Assembly: GCF_014651035.1 (NCBI RefSeq)
Contig: NZ_BMWC01000001.1
Span: 897,574 to 961,573, forward strand
Reading direction: 5' to 3'
Length of the DNA: 64,000 bases
Origin: Streptomyces lomondensis
GTDB lineage: Bacteria > Actinomycetota > Actinomycetes > Streptomycetales > Streptomycetaceae
Positions 51,768 through 59,947 of this stretch are shown here, piece after piece. The notes beneath the pieces were generated by a model, which saw nothing but the letters and a program-made list of their open reading frames with translations, did not search any database and was not told the origin of the DNA. Made by a program: the position numbers and the translations under genes. The first letter of the stretch is position 1. Each line of letters starts with the position of its first letter.

Positions 51768-52607
51768 GTGCCCCGTCTGTCTGAAGTCATCGCCGCGCTG
51801 GAGAACCTGTGGCCCGCCGAGCGGGCCGAGTCCTGGGACGCGGTCGGCACCGTCGTGGGCGACCCGGACCAGGAGGTCACGCGGGTCCTGTTCGCCGTCG
51901 ACCCGGTCCAGGAGATCGTCGACGAGGCGGTGAAACTGGGCGCCGACCTGCTCGTCACCCACCACCCGCTCTATCTGCGCGGCACGACGACCGTCGCGGC
52001 GACGCACTTCAAGGGCCGCGTCGTGCACACCCTCATCAAGAACGACATCGCGCTGCACGTCGCCCACACCAACGCCGACACCGCCGACCCCGGTGTCTCC
52101 GACGCCCTCGCGGGCGCCCTGGACCTCCGGGTCACCGGGCCGCTCGTGCCCGACCCCGCCGACCCCGAGGGGCGCCGGGGCCTGGGCCGGGTCTGCGCCC
52201 TGGACCATCCGCTGACCGTGCGCGAGTTCGCCGCCCGCGCCGCCGAGCGGCTGCCCGCCACCGCGCAGGGCGTCCGGGTCGCCGGCGACCCCGAGGCGGT
52301 CGTCCGTACGGTCGCCGTCAGCGGCGGCTCCGGCGACAGCCTCTTCGACCACGTACGCGCGGCGGGCGTCGACGCCTTCCTCACCGCGGACCTGCGCCAC
52401 CACCCCGTGTCGGAGGCCCGCGCCCACAGCCCCCTCGCGCTGCTCGACGCGGCGCACTGGGCCACCGAGTGGCCCTGGTGCGAGCTGGCCGCGAGCCAGC
52501 TCGACGAGATCTCCGACCGGCACGGATGGGACCTGCGCGTCCACGTCTCGAAGACGGTCACCGACCCCTGGACCAGCCACTCCCCGTCACCTGGAGCCCC
52601 CAACTGA
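51768..52607 (+). CDS. Nif3-like dinuclear metal-centre hexameric protein
   Basis: 279 residues from GTG 51768 (V-P-R-L-S-E-V-I-A-A-L-E). Metal-ligand motifs of the NIF3/YbgI family are present: T-H-H-P-L-Y-L-R-G, H-T-N-A-D near residue 102, and the C-terminal D-A-A-H-W-A-T-E-W. The family forms toroidal hexamers; function is debated (GTP cyclohydrolase-like or metal chaperone). It overlaps the next gene by CTGA, a conserved arrangement with the zinc-ribbon protein and RNase H in actinobacteria. Confidence 0.9.
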   Translation: MPRLSEVIAALENLWPAERAESWDAVGTVVGDPDQEVTRVLFAVDPVQEIVDEAVKLGADLLVTHHPLYLRGTTTVAATHFKGRVVHTLIKNDIALHVAHTNADTADPGVSDALAGALDLRVTGPLVPDPADPEGRRGLGRVCALDHPLTVREFAARAAERLPATAQGVRVAGDPEAVVRTVAVSGGSGDSLFDHVRAAGVDAFLTADLRHHPVSEARAHSPLALLDAAHWATEWPWCELAASQLDEISDRHGWDLRVHVSKTVTDPWTSHSPSPGAPN

Positions 52608-53347
52608 ACGCCGCGCCCGCCGACCAGATCCGACTCCTCGACGTCCAGGCCCTCGACGTCCGCCTCCAGCAGCTCGCGCACAAGCGGAAGTCGCTGCCCG
52701 AGCACGCCGAGATTGAGTCGCTGACCAAGGACCACACCCAGCTGCGCGACCTGCTCGTGGCCGCGCAGACCGAGGAGAGCGACTGCGCCCGCGAGCAGAC
52801 CAAGGCCGAGCAGGACGTGGACCAGGTGCGCCAGCGCGCCACCCGCGACCAGCAGCGTCTGGACTCCGGCGCCGTCACCTCCCCCAAGGACCTGGAGAAC
52901 CTCCAGCGCGAGATCGCCTCCCTCGCCAGGCGGCAGGGCGATCTGGAGGACGTGGTGCTGGAGGTCATGGAGCGCCGGGAGTCCGCGCAGGAGCGGGTGG
53001 CCGAGCTGACCGAGCGGGTCGCCTCCGTGCAGGCGAAGATCGACGACGCGACCGCGCGCCGCGACGCGGCCGTCGAGGAGATCGACGGCGAGGCCGCCAC
53101 GGTCTCCAAGGAGCGCGAGGTCATCGCCGGGTCGGTCCCCGCCGACCTGCTCAAGCTGTACGAGAAGCTGCGCGAGCAGCAGGGCGGCATCGGCGCGGCG
53201 AAGCTGTACGCGCGCAGCTGCCAGGGCTGCCGGCAGGAGCTCGCCATCACGGAGCTGAACGAGATCCGCAACGCGGCGCCCGACACGGTCATCCGCTGCG
53301 AGAACTGCCGCCGGATCCTGGTGCGCACGTCCGAGTCCGGTCTCTAG
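52604..53347 (+). CDS. Coiled-coil zinc-ribbon protein (CT398-like), apparent CUG start
   Basis: 247 residues. A long antiparallel coiled coil (residues 10-195) carries heptads such as L-A-R-R-Q-G-D-L-E-D-V-V-L-E-V-M-E-R, then a C4 zinc ribbon C-Q-G-C ... C-E-N-C. No ATG, GTG or TTG lies at the beginning of the conserved region. CTG 52604 overlaps the Nif3 stop and has GGAG 7 bases upstream; homologues I recall begin M-N-A-A-P-A-D-Q-I-R, fitting this position. Likely involved in RNA or secretion-related complexes, but the role is unclear. Confidence 0.85.
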   Translation: MNAAPADQIRLLDVQALDVRLQQLAHKRKSLPEHAEIESLTKDHTQLRDLLVAAQTEESDCAREQTKAEQDVDQVRQRATRDQQRLDSGAVTSPKDLENLQREIASLARRQGDLEDVVLEVMERRESAQERVAELTERVASVQAKIDDATARRDAAVEEIDGEAATVSKEREVIAGSVPADLLKLYEKLREQQGGIGAAKLYARSCQGCRQELAITELNEIRNAAPDTVIRCENCRRILVRTSESGL

Positions 53348-53365
53348 GTCGCGGGGGCCGTTGCG

Positions 53366-54769
53366 GTGCGGGAGTTCATCGTCGAGGCCGACGGCGGGTC
53401 GCGGGGCAACCCGGGGCCCGCGGGCTACGGCGCCGTGGTGAGCGACGCGGCGACGGGGGAGACCCTGCGGGAGGCCGCCGAGTACATCGGCGTCGCCACG
53501 AACAACGTCGCCGAGTACCGGGGCCTCCTCGCCGGCCTGCGCGCCGCCCACGAGCTGGACCCGGCCGCGACGGTCCACGTCCGGATGGACTCCAAGCTCG
53601 TCATCGAGCAGATGTCGGGCCGCTGGAAGATCAAGCACCCCGACATGAAGCCGCTGGCGTCCCAGGCGGCCCGGGTCTTCCCGCCGGGCCGGGTGACGTA
53701 CGAGTGGATCCCCCGGGAGCGCAACAAGCACGCGGACCGGCTGGCCAACGAGGCGATGGATGCCGGGGCCAGGGGGGAGCAGTGGTCGGAGTCGGCGTCG
53801 ACGGCCGAGCTGGACACGGCTGCGGAGGCGGACGGGGCTGTAGGGGGTTCGATCGCTTCTCCGCCGGGCGAGCCGCCCGGCGACGCGGCGGCGGGCGCGG
53901 CGCGGGTGCGTGGAGCTCTGGCGGAGGGACGCGCGTCGGCGGCTTCGGATGCCGCACCTCCTTCGGTCCACGGAGCGACGAATTCGCCGGGCGGCGAAGC
54001 CGTACAGGCACAGGTCGGGACGGCGGGGGCTGACGCCAACACCCGCACCGCAAACGCAGACGCCGACGCCCACACTGCCAAGGCCGAAGCCGACACCCGT
54101 GCCGCCAAAGCCGTGGCCAGCCCCGGCTGGGCCCCCGCCGACATGGGCGCCCCCGCCACCTTCGTGCTGCTCCGGCACGGGGAGACGCCGCTCACCCCGC
54201 AGAAGCGGTTCTCCGGCAGCGGCGGCAGCGACCCCGCCCTCTCCGACGCCGGCCGGGAGCAGGCCGAACGGGCCGCCGCGCTGCTGGCCCGGCGGGGCAC
54301 GATCCAGGCCGTCGTGTCGTCGCCCCTGGCCCGTACGCGGGAGACCGCCGGGATCGTCGCCGCCCGGCTCGGGCTCGACGTGAGCATCGAGGACGGGCTG
54401 CGCGAGACCGACTTCGGGGCCTGGGAGGGCCTCACCTTCGCCGAGGTGCGCGAGCGCCACCCGGACGACCTGAACGCCTGGCTGGCCTCCCCGGACGCCG
54501 AACCCACCGGCGGCGGCGAGAGCTTCGCGGCGACCGCCACCCGGATCGCCGCCACCCGCGACAAGCTGATCGCGGCGTACGCGGGCCGCACGGTCCTGCT
54601 CGTCACGCACGTGACCCCGATCAAGACGCTCGTCCGGCTCGCCCTCGGCGCACCGCCGGAGTCCCTGTTCCGCATGGAACTGTCCGCCGCGTCCCTGTCG
54701 GTCGTGGCGTACTACGCGGACGGCAACGCCAGCGTCCGCCTCCTCAACGACACGTCCCACCTGCGCTGA
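53366..54769 (+). CDS. Bifunctional RNase HI / acid phosphatase (Rv2228c-like)
   Basis: 467 residues from GTG 53366. Residues 1-130 are RNase H type I with acidic residues in V-E-A-D-G-G-S-R-G-N-P-G, N-N-V-A-E-Y-R-G-L and R-M-D-S-K-L. Residues 265-467 are a histidine-phosphatase (CobC/phosphoglycerate-mutase-like) domain with L-L-R-H-G-E-T (His271). M. tuberculosis Rv2228c has this fusion, where the second domain acts as an alpha-ribazole phosphatase. The linker here is unusually long, about 130 residues of Ala/Asp/Gly with N-A-D-A-D-A and K-A-E-A-D repeats. Convergent overlap of 26 bases with the next gene. Confidence 0.92.
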   Translation: MREFIVEADGGSRGNPGPAGYGAVVSDAATGETLREAAEYIGVATNNVAEYRGLLAGLRAAHELDPAATVHVRMDSKLVIEQMSGRWKIKHPDMKPLASQAARVFPPGRVTYEWIPRERNKHADRLANEAMDAGARGEQWSESASTAELDTAAEADGAVGGSIASPPGEPPGDAAAGAARVRGALAEGRASAASDAAPPSVHGATNSPGGEAVQAQVGTAGADANTRTANADADAHTAKAEADTRAAKAVASPGWAPADMGAPATFVLLRHGETPLTPQKRFSGSGGSDPALSDAGREQAERAAALLARRGTIQAVVSSPLARTRETAGIVAARLGLDVSIEDGLRETDFGAWEGLTFAEVRERHPDDLNAWLASPDAEPTGGGESFAATATRIAATRDKLIAAYAGRTVLLVTHVTPIKTLVRLALGAPPESLFRMELSAASLSVVAYYADGNASVRLLNDTSHLR

Positions 54770-55394
54770 GCGCCGCCGCGTCACGGGCCAGCGCCTCGAC
54801 ACGCCCCCAGTCGCGGCCCGCCACCGCGTCCCCCGGCAGCATCCAGCTCCCGCCCACACAGCCGACGTTGGGCAGCGCCAGATAGTCCGCGACAGAGGCC
54901 GGCCCGATCCCGCCCGTGGGGCAGAAACGCGCCTGGGGGAGCGGCCCCGCCAGCGACTTCAGATACGCCGTGCCGCCCGCGGCCTGCGCCGGGAAGAACT
55001 TCATCTCCCGCACCCCGCGCTCCAGCAGCGCCACCACCTCGGACGCCGTCGACACCCCCGGCAGGAACGGCACGCCCGACCCCCGCATCGCCTCCAGCAG
55101 GCCGTCCGTCCAGCCGGGACTGACCAGGAACCGGGCGCCCGCGGCCACCGCCCGCGTGACCTGCTCGGGGCTGATCACCGTCCCCGCGCCGACCACAGCG
55201 CCGGGCACCTGCCCGGCGATCTCCCGGATCGCCTCCAGGGCCGCGGACGTCCGCAACGTCACCTCGATCGCGGGCAGCCCGCCCGCGACCAGCGCCCGCG
55301 CCAGCGGTACGGCGTCGGCGGCGTCGTCGATGACGACGACGGGGACGACGGGCGCGAGGTCCAGCACCGAGGCGGGCAGGGGAGAGGAGGCCAT
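54744..55394 (-). CDS. eda: KDPG/KHG aldolase (Eda)
   Basis: 216 residues from ATG 55394; an ATG 9 codons upstream is less likely. Class I aldolase fold with Glu in I-E-V-T-L-R-T, G-A-G-T-V-I, Schiff-base Lys in E-M-K-F-F-P-A, and P-T-G-G-I. It cleaves 2-keto-3-deoxy-6-phosphogluconate (or 4-hydroxy-2-oxoglutarate) to pyruvate and an aldehyde. No Edd gene is nearby. Its last 26 bases overlap the RNase H gene from the other strand. Confidence 0.88.
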   Translation of the reverse strand: MASSPLPASVLDLAPVVPVVVIDDAADAVPLARALVAGGLPAIEVTLRTSAALEAIREIAGQVPGAVVGAGTVISPEQVTRAVAAGARFLVSPGWTDGLLEAMRGSGVPFLPGVSTASEVVALLERGVREMKFFPAQAAGGTAYLKSLAGPLPQARFCPTGGIGPASVADYLALPNVGCVGGSWMLPGDAVAGRDWGRVEALARDAAALSAGGTCR

Positions 55395-55471
55395 GGCCTC
55401 ATCCTGCCGTCGGTCCATCATCCTGTGCAAAGCACGTTGCGCAGGATGCAATGCTGGGCACGCGCGTGGCG

Positions 55472-56254
55472 CTAGTGCACCTCGTCCACCAGCACGTCCA
55501 GCGACCAGGCCTGCCCCGCCTTCACGGGCGCCGCCGCCTCCACGACGTATCCGAGGTCCCGGAGCGCCTCCACCAGCTCGGCCGGCGACCCCGGGGCCGC
55601 CCCGGCCGTCAGCAGGCTCCGCACGATCCGCCCCTTCGTCGCCTTGTTGAAGTGGCTGACGACCTTCCGGGTCGGCGCATGCAGCACCCGCACGGTCGCC
55701 GTCCGCCCGGCGACCTCGCCCTTCGGCTTCCAGGCGGCGGCGTACGCGGCCGACCGCAGGTCCAGCACCAGTCCGCCCCCGGCCGCCTCGGGCAGCACCG
55801 ACGCCATCGGCGTACGCCAGTGCCCGCCCAGCGCACCGAGCCCCGGCAGCCTCACGCCCATGGAGCACCGGTAGGACGGAATCCGGTCCGTCACCCGCAC
55901 GGCACCCCACAGCCCGGAGAACACCAGCAGCGACCGCGCGGCCCGCCGCTTGGCGGCCGTGTCGAGGGACGCCAGACCGAGGGCGTCGTACAGCACGCCG
56001 GTGTAGATCTCCCCGGCCGGGCGCGCGCCCGCCGACCGCAGCTCCGCGTTCTTGGCGACCTCGCCCCGCAGCCCCTCGCTCAGCCCGAGCACCTCGCGCG
56101 CCTTGTCCTCGTCGCCCGCGCACAGCTCGACCAGCTCGCTGAGGACGGCCTCCCGGGCGGCGGTCAGCCCCGGCAGCGACAGCGACTCCAGGTTCAGCGG
56201 GGCACCGCGGCCGGAAGAGGCCTTGCCCTCGGACGGCGGCAGCAGGACAAGCAC
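55472..56254 (-). CDS. yaaA: YaaA-family peroxide stress protein (DUF328)
   Basis: 260 residues, GTG 56254. Family signature L-L-P-P-S-E-G-K at the start, then Y-T-G-V-L-Y-D-A-L, F-S-G-L-W-G-A-V-R-V-T-D-R-I-P-S-Y-R, and S-H-F-N-K-A-T-K-G near the C-terminus. YaaA binds DNA and limits iron-driven oxidative damage under peroxide stress in E. coli. Monocistronic here. Confidence 0.9.
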   Translation of the reverse strand: MLVLLPPSEGKASSGRGAPLNLESLSLPGLTAAREAVLSELVELCAGDEDKAREVLGLSEGLRGEVAKNAELRSAGARPAGEIYTGVLYDALGLASLDTAAKRRAARSLLVFSGLWGAVRVTDRIPSYRCSMGVRLPGLGALGGHWRTPMASVLPEAAGGGLVLDLRSAAYAAAWKPKGEVAGRTATVRVLHAPTRKVVSHFNKATKGRIVRSLLTAGAAPGSPAELVEALRDLGYVVEAAAPVKAGQAWSLDVLVDEVH

Positions 56255-56297
56255 GCGTACTCCTTCGATCGAACTCCGCCGACAGCGTACGGGGGCC

Positions 56298-56870
56298 TCA
56301 GACGCGCGCCCGGCCGAGGGCGCGGACCAGGCCGTCGGCGTCGTCGGCGTGGAAGCGGACGAGCCGTACCTCGCGGCGCCGGCCGAAGAAGGTGACGTGG
56401 GTGACCGGCTCGGTGAGTTCGAGCGTGACGGTGGTCTGCGAACCGACCTCGACGTCCAGCTCGCCGTCGGTCCGCTCGTGCGTCATCCGCAGCTCGCGCC
56501 GCACCGAGGCGATCCGTTCCAGCGGAACACGCAGATCGACATGGACGTACCTCCGGATCCGCAGCGAGCCGTCCTCCAGTACATGCGGCCGTACGACGGA
56601 CGAGGCGTGCAGCCCGACGACGATGACGACGCCGTACACGTCCAGGAAGAGGAACACCGCGTGCACGGTCGGGAAGTCCCGCAGCAGCACGGACAACGCC
56701 ACCGTCTCGACCACGCACACGAACGCGAACCCGGCCATCACCGCGCCCTGCCCCCGCGCGTACCCGAAGGCCCGCCCGCCCTTCGTGCCGTGCGTACGCC
56801 GCGACACCCACAGCACGAGACTCACCAGCACCCGCACCTCGTGCCGGACCAGCAGCCACGCGATCCTCAT
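56298..56870 (-). CDS. Membrane protein with PH-like C-terminal domain, unknown function
   Basis: 190 residues, ATG 56870, overlapping the MerR gene stop by ATGA. Two central hydrophobic helices (residues about 42-85) and a beta-rich C-terminal half (R-I-R-R-Y-V-H-V-D-L-R-V-P-L, T-T-V-T-L-E-L-T-E-P-V-T) that looks like a bacterial PH-type domain. Translational coupling with the MerR regulator suggests it is the regulator's partner or target. No enzyme motif. Confidence 0.75.
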   Translation of the reverse strand: MRIAWLLVRHEVRVLVSLVLWVSRRTHGTKGGRAFGYARGQGAVMAGFAFVCVVETVALSVLLRDFPTVHAVFLFLDVYGVVIVVGLHASSVVRPHVLEDGSLRIRRYVHVDLRVPLERIASVRRELRMTHERTDGELDVEVGSQTTVTLELTEPVTHVTFFGRRREVRLVRFHADDADGLVRALGRARV

Positions 56871-57622
56871 CGCCGCTCCTCGGCGAGGATCCGCAGCGTA
56901 CGGCGGATCGCCTCCGCCTGTGCCGGGGCCAGGTCGTCGTAGAACGCGCGCAGGAAGTTGTCGTCCTGGTCGAGCTCCCCGACCTCCGGGAACAGCCCCG
57001 GGGGAATGCAGCCGGCGAGCACCCGGGCCGCCTCCTCGACGCGCGGATTGTCCGGCTCGGCGTCGGCAAGCGCGTCGAGCAGCGCGTACGCCTCACCCGC
57101 CCGCGCCACGGCCCCCGGACTCCCCAGCGCCTCCCCGATCGACGCCACCATCCGCTCCCGCGCCTCGTCCGGCATGGCGGTCTCCAGGAAGGCGATGATC
57201 TCGCGGTCCTTGGCTGCCATGGGGGAATCGGTGAGATGCGTGGTCCCGGCGAACAGGGCGGCCAGCTCCGGCGACACGGGCCCCTCGGCCGGCAGCCCGC
57301 CCTCCGCCTCCAGCAGCGCGCGCAGCCGCGCCCGCCGCTCCCGGAGGGCCTCCTCCTGCCGCGCCAGATCCTCGTCCAGCTCGGTCAGCACCTCGACGAG
57401 GTCCTTCCCGGCGTCGTCCGCGAGCACGTCCCGCACCTCGGCGAGCCCGAGCCCCAGCTCGGTCAGCCGCCTGATCCGCGCCAGCACGACAGCGTGCCGC
57501 AGCCTGTACTCCCGATAGCCGTTGGCCCGCCGCTCCGGCTCGGGCAGCAGCCCCAGATGGTGGTAGTGCCGCACGGCCCGCGTGGTGACGCCGACGACCG
57601 CGGCGAGTTCTCCGATCCGCAT
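56867..57622 (-). CDS. MerR-family transcriptional regulator
   Basis: 251 residues, ATG 57622. N-terminal winged HTH of MerR type: M-R-I-G-E-L-A-A-V-V-G-V-T-T-R-A-V-R-H-Y-H-H-L-G-L-L, then Y-R-E-Y ... R-I-R-R-L-T-E-L-G-L. A coiled coil at 80-110 is followed by a 130-residue helical effector domain with no metal-binding Cys pair, so a small-molecule ligand is likely. Autoregulation and control of the coupled membrane protein are inferred. Confidence 0.9.
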   Translation of the reverse strand: MRIGELAAVVGVTTRAVRHYHHLGLLPEPERRANGYREYRLRHAVVLARIRRLTELGLGLAEVRDVLADDAGKDLVEVLTELDEDLARQEEALRERRARLRALLEAEGGLPAEGPVSPELAALFAGTTHLTDSPMAAKDREIIAFLETAMPDEARERMVASIGEALGSPGAVARAGEAYALLDALADAEPDNPRVEEAARVLAGCIPPGLFPEVGELDQDDNFLRAFYDDLAPAQAEAIRRTLRILAEERR

Positions 57623-57664
57623 GCCACCAGTGAAGACGTTGACGTTGCGGCGGGGTCAAGCGAG

Positions 57665-57760
57665 CTCGATCGAGGGAAGGTCCGCGCTCTCACCGACGGC
57701 AAACCGCTCAGTCTCCCGGAACCCTTCTCCTTCGACCTGGACACCGCGGACTTCCTCTGA
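57665..57760 (+). pseudogene. C-terminal remnant of a Uma2-type nuclease
   Basis: The plus frame ending at TGA 57760 reads V-R-A-L-T-D-G-K-P-L-S-L-P-E-P-F-S-F-D-L-D-T-A-D-F-L. This is the typical C-terminus of Uma2-family (PD-D/ExK-like) proteins abundant in Streptomyces. Nothing of the catalytic core remains upstream, where the MerR promoter lies. Confidence 0.6.
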
Positions 57761-57783
57761 TCCCCTGTGAGCCGGGGGTATGA

Positions 57784-58623
57784 GTGAGCGCACACGGGCG
57801 GACACGAGAGCAGACCCGCTGGACCAGGGCACGCCTGGGGCGTTGCGGTCAGCCGCTCGACCTGCTGACCGCCCGCTTCGACCAGCACGTCTACGCGCCC
57901 CACGCCCACGACGAATTCACCATCGGGGTCACCGTCGGCGGGTCGGAGGTCATCGCCTACCGGGGCGGGCGCATCCACTCCCACCCCGGCTCGATCGTCG
58001 TCCTGGAGCCGGGCGAGATGCACACCGGCGGTCCGGCCGCCTCCGACGGGTACGCCTACCAGGCCCTCTACGCCGAACCCGCCCTGCTCGGCGACGGCAC
58101 CCTCGGCGGGCTCCCGCACTTCCCCGACCCCGTCCTGCACGATCCGGAACTCGCCGCCGCCCTGCGCGCCGCCCACACCGACATCAGTGCCTGTCCCGAC
58201 CCCTTGGAGGCCGAGTCCCGCCTGCCCTGGCTGCTCACGGCCCTGGCCCGCCGCCACTCCACGGCCCGGGCGAGTGACGACACCACGCCCGGCGCCGGCC
58301 ACATCGCCAGGACCGTACGCGACCGTCTCGCGGACGAGCTACTGGAACCCCCGTCCCTGGCCGACCTCGCCACCGACCTGGGCCTCTCCCGCTACCAGCT
58401 CCTGCGCGCCTTCCGCACGGCCATGGGCGTGCCGCCGTACGCCTGGCTCGCCCAGCACCGGGTGGCCAGGGCCCGCGGGCTGCTGGAGAGCGGCCTGCGC
58501 CCCGCCGAGGTCGCCGGCCTCGTCGGCTTCGCCGACCAGGCGCACCTCACCCGCTGGTTCCGCCGGGTGCTGGGCGTGACCCCGGCGGCGTACCGCAACA
58601 GCGTTCAAGACACCGGAGGGTGA
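57784..58623 (+). CDS. AraC-family transcriptional regulator
   Basis: 279 residues, GTG 57784. Cupin-like N-terminal sensing domain with H-V-Y-A-P-H-A-H-D-E-F-T-I-G and V-L-E-P-G-E-M-H-T-G-G, then two HTH motifs: L-A-D-L-A-T-D-L-G-L-S-R-Y-Q-L-L-R-A-F and P-A-E-V-A-G-L-V-G-F-A-D-Q-A-H-L-T-R-W-F-R-R-V-L-G-V-T-P. AraC proteins of this type often govern the exporter next door, here the EamA gene 20 bases downstream in the same direction. Confidence 0.9.
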   Translation: MSAHGRTREQTRWTRARLGRCGQPLDLLTARFDQHVYAPHAHDEFTIGVTVGGSEVIAYRGGRIHSHPGSIVVLEPGEMHTGGPAASDGYAYQALYAEPALLGDGTLGGLPHFPDPVLHDPELAAALRAAHTDISACPDPLEAESRLPWLLTALARRHSTARASDDTTPGAGHIARTVRDRLADELLEPPSLADLATDLGLSRYQLLRAFRTAMGVPPYAWLAQHRVARARGLLESGLRPAEVAGLVGFADQAHLTRWFRRVLGVTPAAYRNSVQDTGG

Positions 58624-58642
58624 GGCGGCCGAGACTCGCCGC

Positions 58643-59572
58643 ATGACTGCACGCGGCTGGTTCCTGTTCTCCCTGATGGGAGTGGTCTGGGGCGTCCCTT
58701 ATCTGCTGATCAAGGTGGCGGTGGACGAACTGTCCCCGTCGGCGGTGGTGTTCGCCCGCTGCGCGCTCGGCGCCGCCCTCCTCCTCCCCTTCGCCCTGCG
58801 CCAACCGGGCCTGGTCCGCACGGTGCGGACGCACTGGAAGCCGATGCTGGCGTTCGCGGTCATCGAGATCGTCGGCCCCTGGTACACCCTGACCGACGCC
58901 GAACGCCACCTCTCCAGCTCCACAGCGGGCCTGCTGATCGCAGGCGTACCGATCGTCGCGGTCCTCGTCTCCCGCTTCTTCGGCGCGGCGGAGTCGCTCG
59001 GCGCCCGCCGCCTCACGGGCCTGGCGCTGGGCCTGGCCGGAGTCGGGGTCCTCACGGTCCCGCACCTGACCGGCGGCGACGCCTTCTCGCTGGCGGAGGT
59101 CCTGCTGACGGTCGTCGGCTACGCCACGGCCCCCCTGATCGCCGCCCGCCACCTCAAGGACGTCCCGACCCTGCACCTCATCACCCCCTGCCTGGCGCTG
59201 GCCGCCCTGGTCTACGCCCCCGCGGCCGTCGCCTCCCGCCCCGCGGCCCTGCCCTCGCCCGAGACCCTTACCGCCCTGGCGGCCCTCGGCGTCGTCTGCA
59301 CGGCCATCGCCTTCGTGGCCTTCCTGGAACTGATCAAGGAGGCCGGCCCGACGCGCGCCTCGGTCATCACGTACGTCAACCCGGCGGTAGCGGTGGCGGC
59401 GGGGGCCGTCTTCCTCGACGAGCGCCTGACGCCGACCGTGCTGGCCGCCTTCGCCCTGATCCTGGCCGGCTCGGTCCTGGCCACGGCGGCGGCGCCGGGG
59501 CCGGTGCCACGCCGGGTACCATGGTCGACACGGCAGACGAGCCGGGCGGACGGCCGCGTGGAGTCCCCCTGA
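58643..59572 (+). CDS. EamA/DMT-family transporter
   Basis: 309 residues, ATG 58643. Ten helices in two EamA repeats (W-G-V-P-Y-L-L-I-K-V-A near the start, A-R-C-A-L-G-A-A-L-L-L-P-F, and in the second half L-I-A-A-R-H-L, V-I-T-Y-V-N-P-A-V-A-V). Drug/metabolite exporter, amino acid or drug efflux typical. Its last 14 codons (S-T-R-Q-T-S-R-A-D-G-R-V-E-S-P) lie inside the 5' part of rnpB. Confidence 0.88.
   Translation: MTARGWFLFSLMGVVWGVPYLLIKVAVDELSPSAVVFARCALGAALLLPFALRQPGLVRTVRTHWKPMLAFAVIEIVGPWYTLTDAERHLSSSTAGLLIAGVPIVAVLVSRFFGAAESLGARRLTGLALGLAGVGVLTVPHLTGGDAFSLAEVLLTVVGYATAPLIAARHLKDVPTLHLITPCLALAALVYAPAAVASRPAALPSPETLTALAALGVVCTAIAFVAFLELIKEAGPTRASVITYVNPAVAVAAGAVFLDERLTPTVLAAFALILAGSVLATAAAPGPVPRRVPWSTRQTSRADGRVESP
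59517..59522 (+). promoter_or_regulatory. Candidate -10 element for rnpB
   Basis: TACCAT, 9 bases before the predicted 5' end of RNase P RNA and within the 3' end of the EamA gene. No clear -35 partner was identified. Confidence 0.35.
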
Positions 59573-59947
59573 CGGGGAGCTTCCCGAGGAACGTCCGGGC
59601 TCCACAGGGCAGGGTGGTGGCTAACAGCCACCCGGGGTGACCCGCGGGACAGTGCCACAGAAAACAGACCGCCGGGGACCTCGGTCCTCGGTAAGGGTGA
59701 AACGGCGGTGTAAGAGACCACCAGTGCCCAGGGTGACCTGGGCAGCTAGGTAAACCCCACCCGGAGCAAGGTCAAGAGGAAACACCCCGGTGTTTCTGCG
59801 CGGACGATCGAGGGCTGCCCGCCCGAGTCCGCGGGTAGACCGCACGAGGCCGACGGCAACGCCGGCCCTAGATGGATGGCCGTCACCCCGACGACCGCGA
59901 GGTCCCGGGGTACAGAACCCGGCGTACAGCCCGACTCGTCTGCCGCT
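59531..59947 (+). ncRNA. rnpB: RNase P RNA, class A
   Basis: The catalytic core is unmistakable: GAGGAACGTCCGGGCTCCAC, then CAGGGTGGTGGCTAACAGCC, GGGACAGTGCCACAGAAAAC and AGACCGCC, and downstream GGGTGAAACGGCGGTGTAAG and CCTAGATGGATGGCCGTC. Ends are set by the P1 helix: GGCAGACGAGCCGGG (59532) pairs with CCCGACTCGTCTGCC (near 59930-59944). This RNA cleaves tRNA 5' leaders. Confidence 0.96.
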
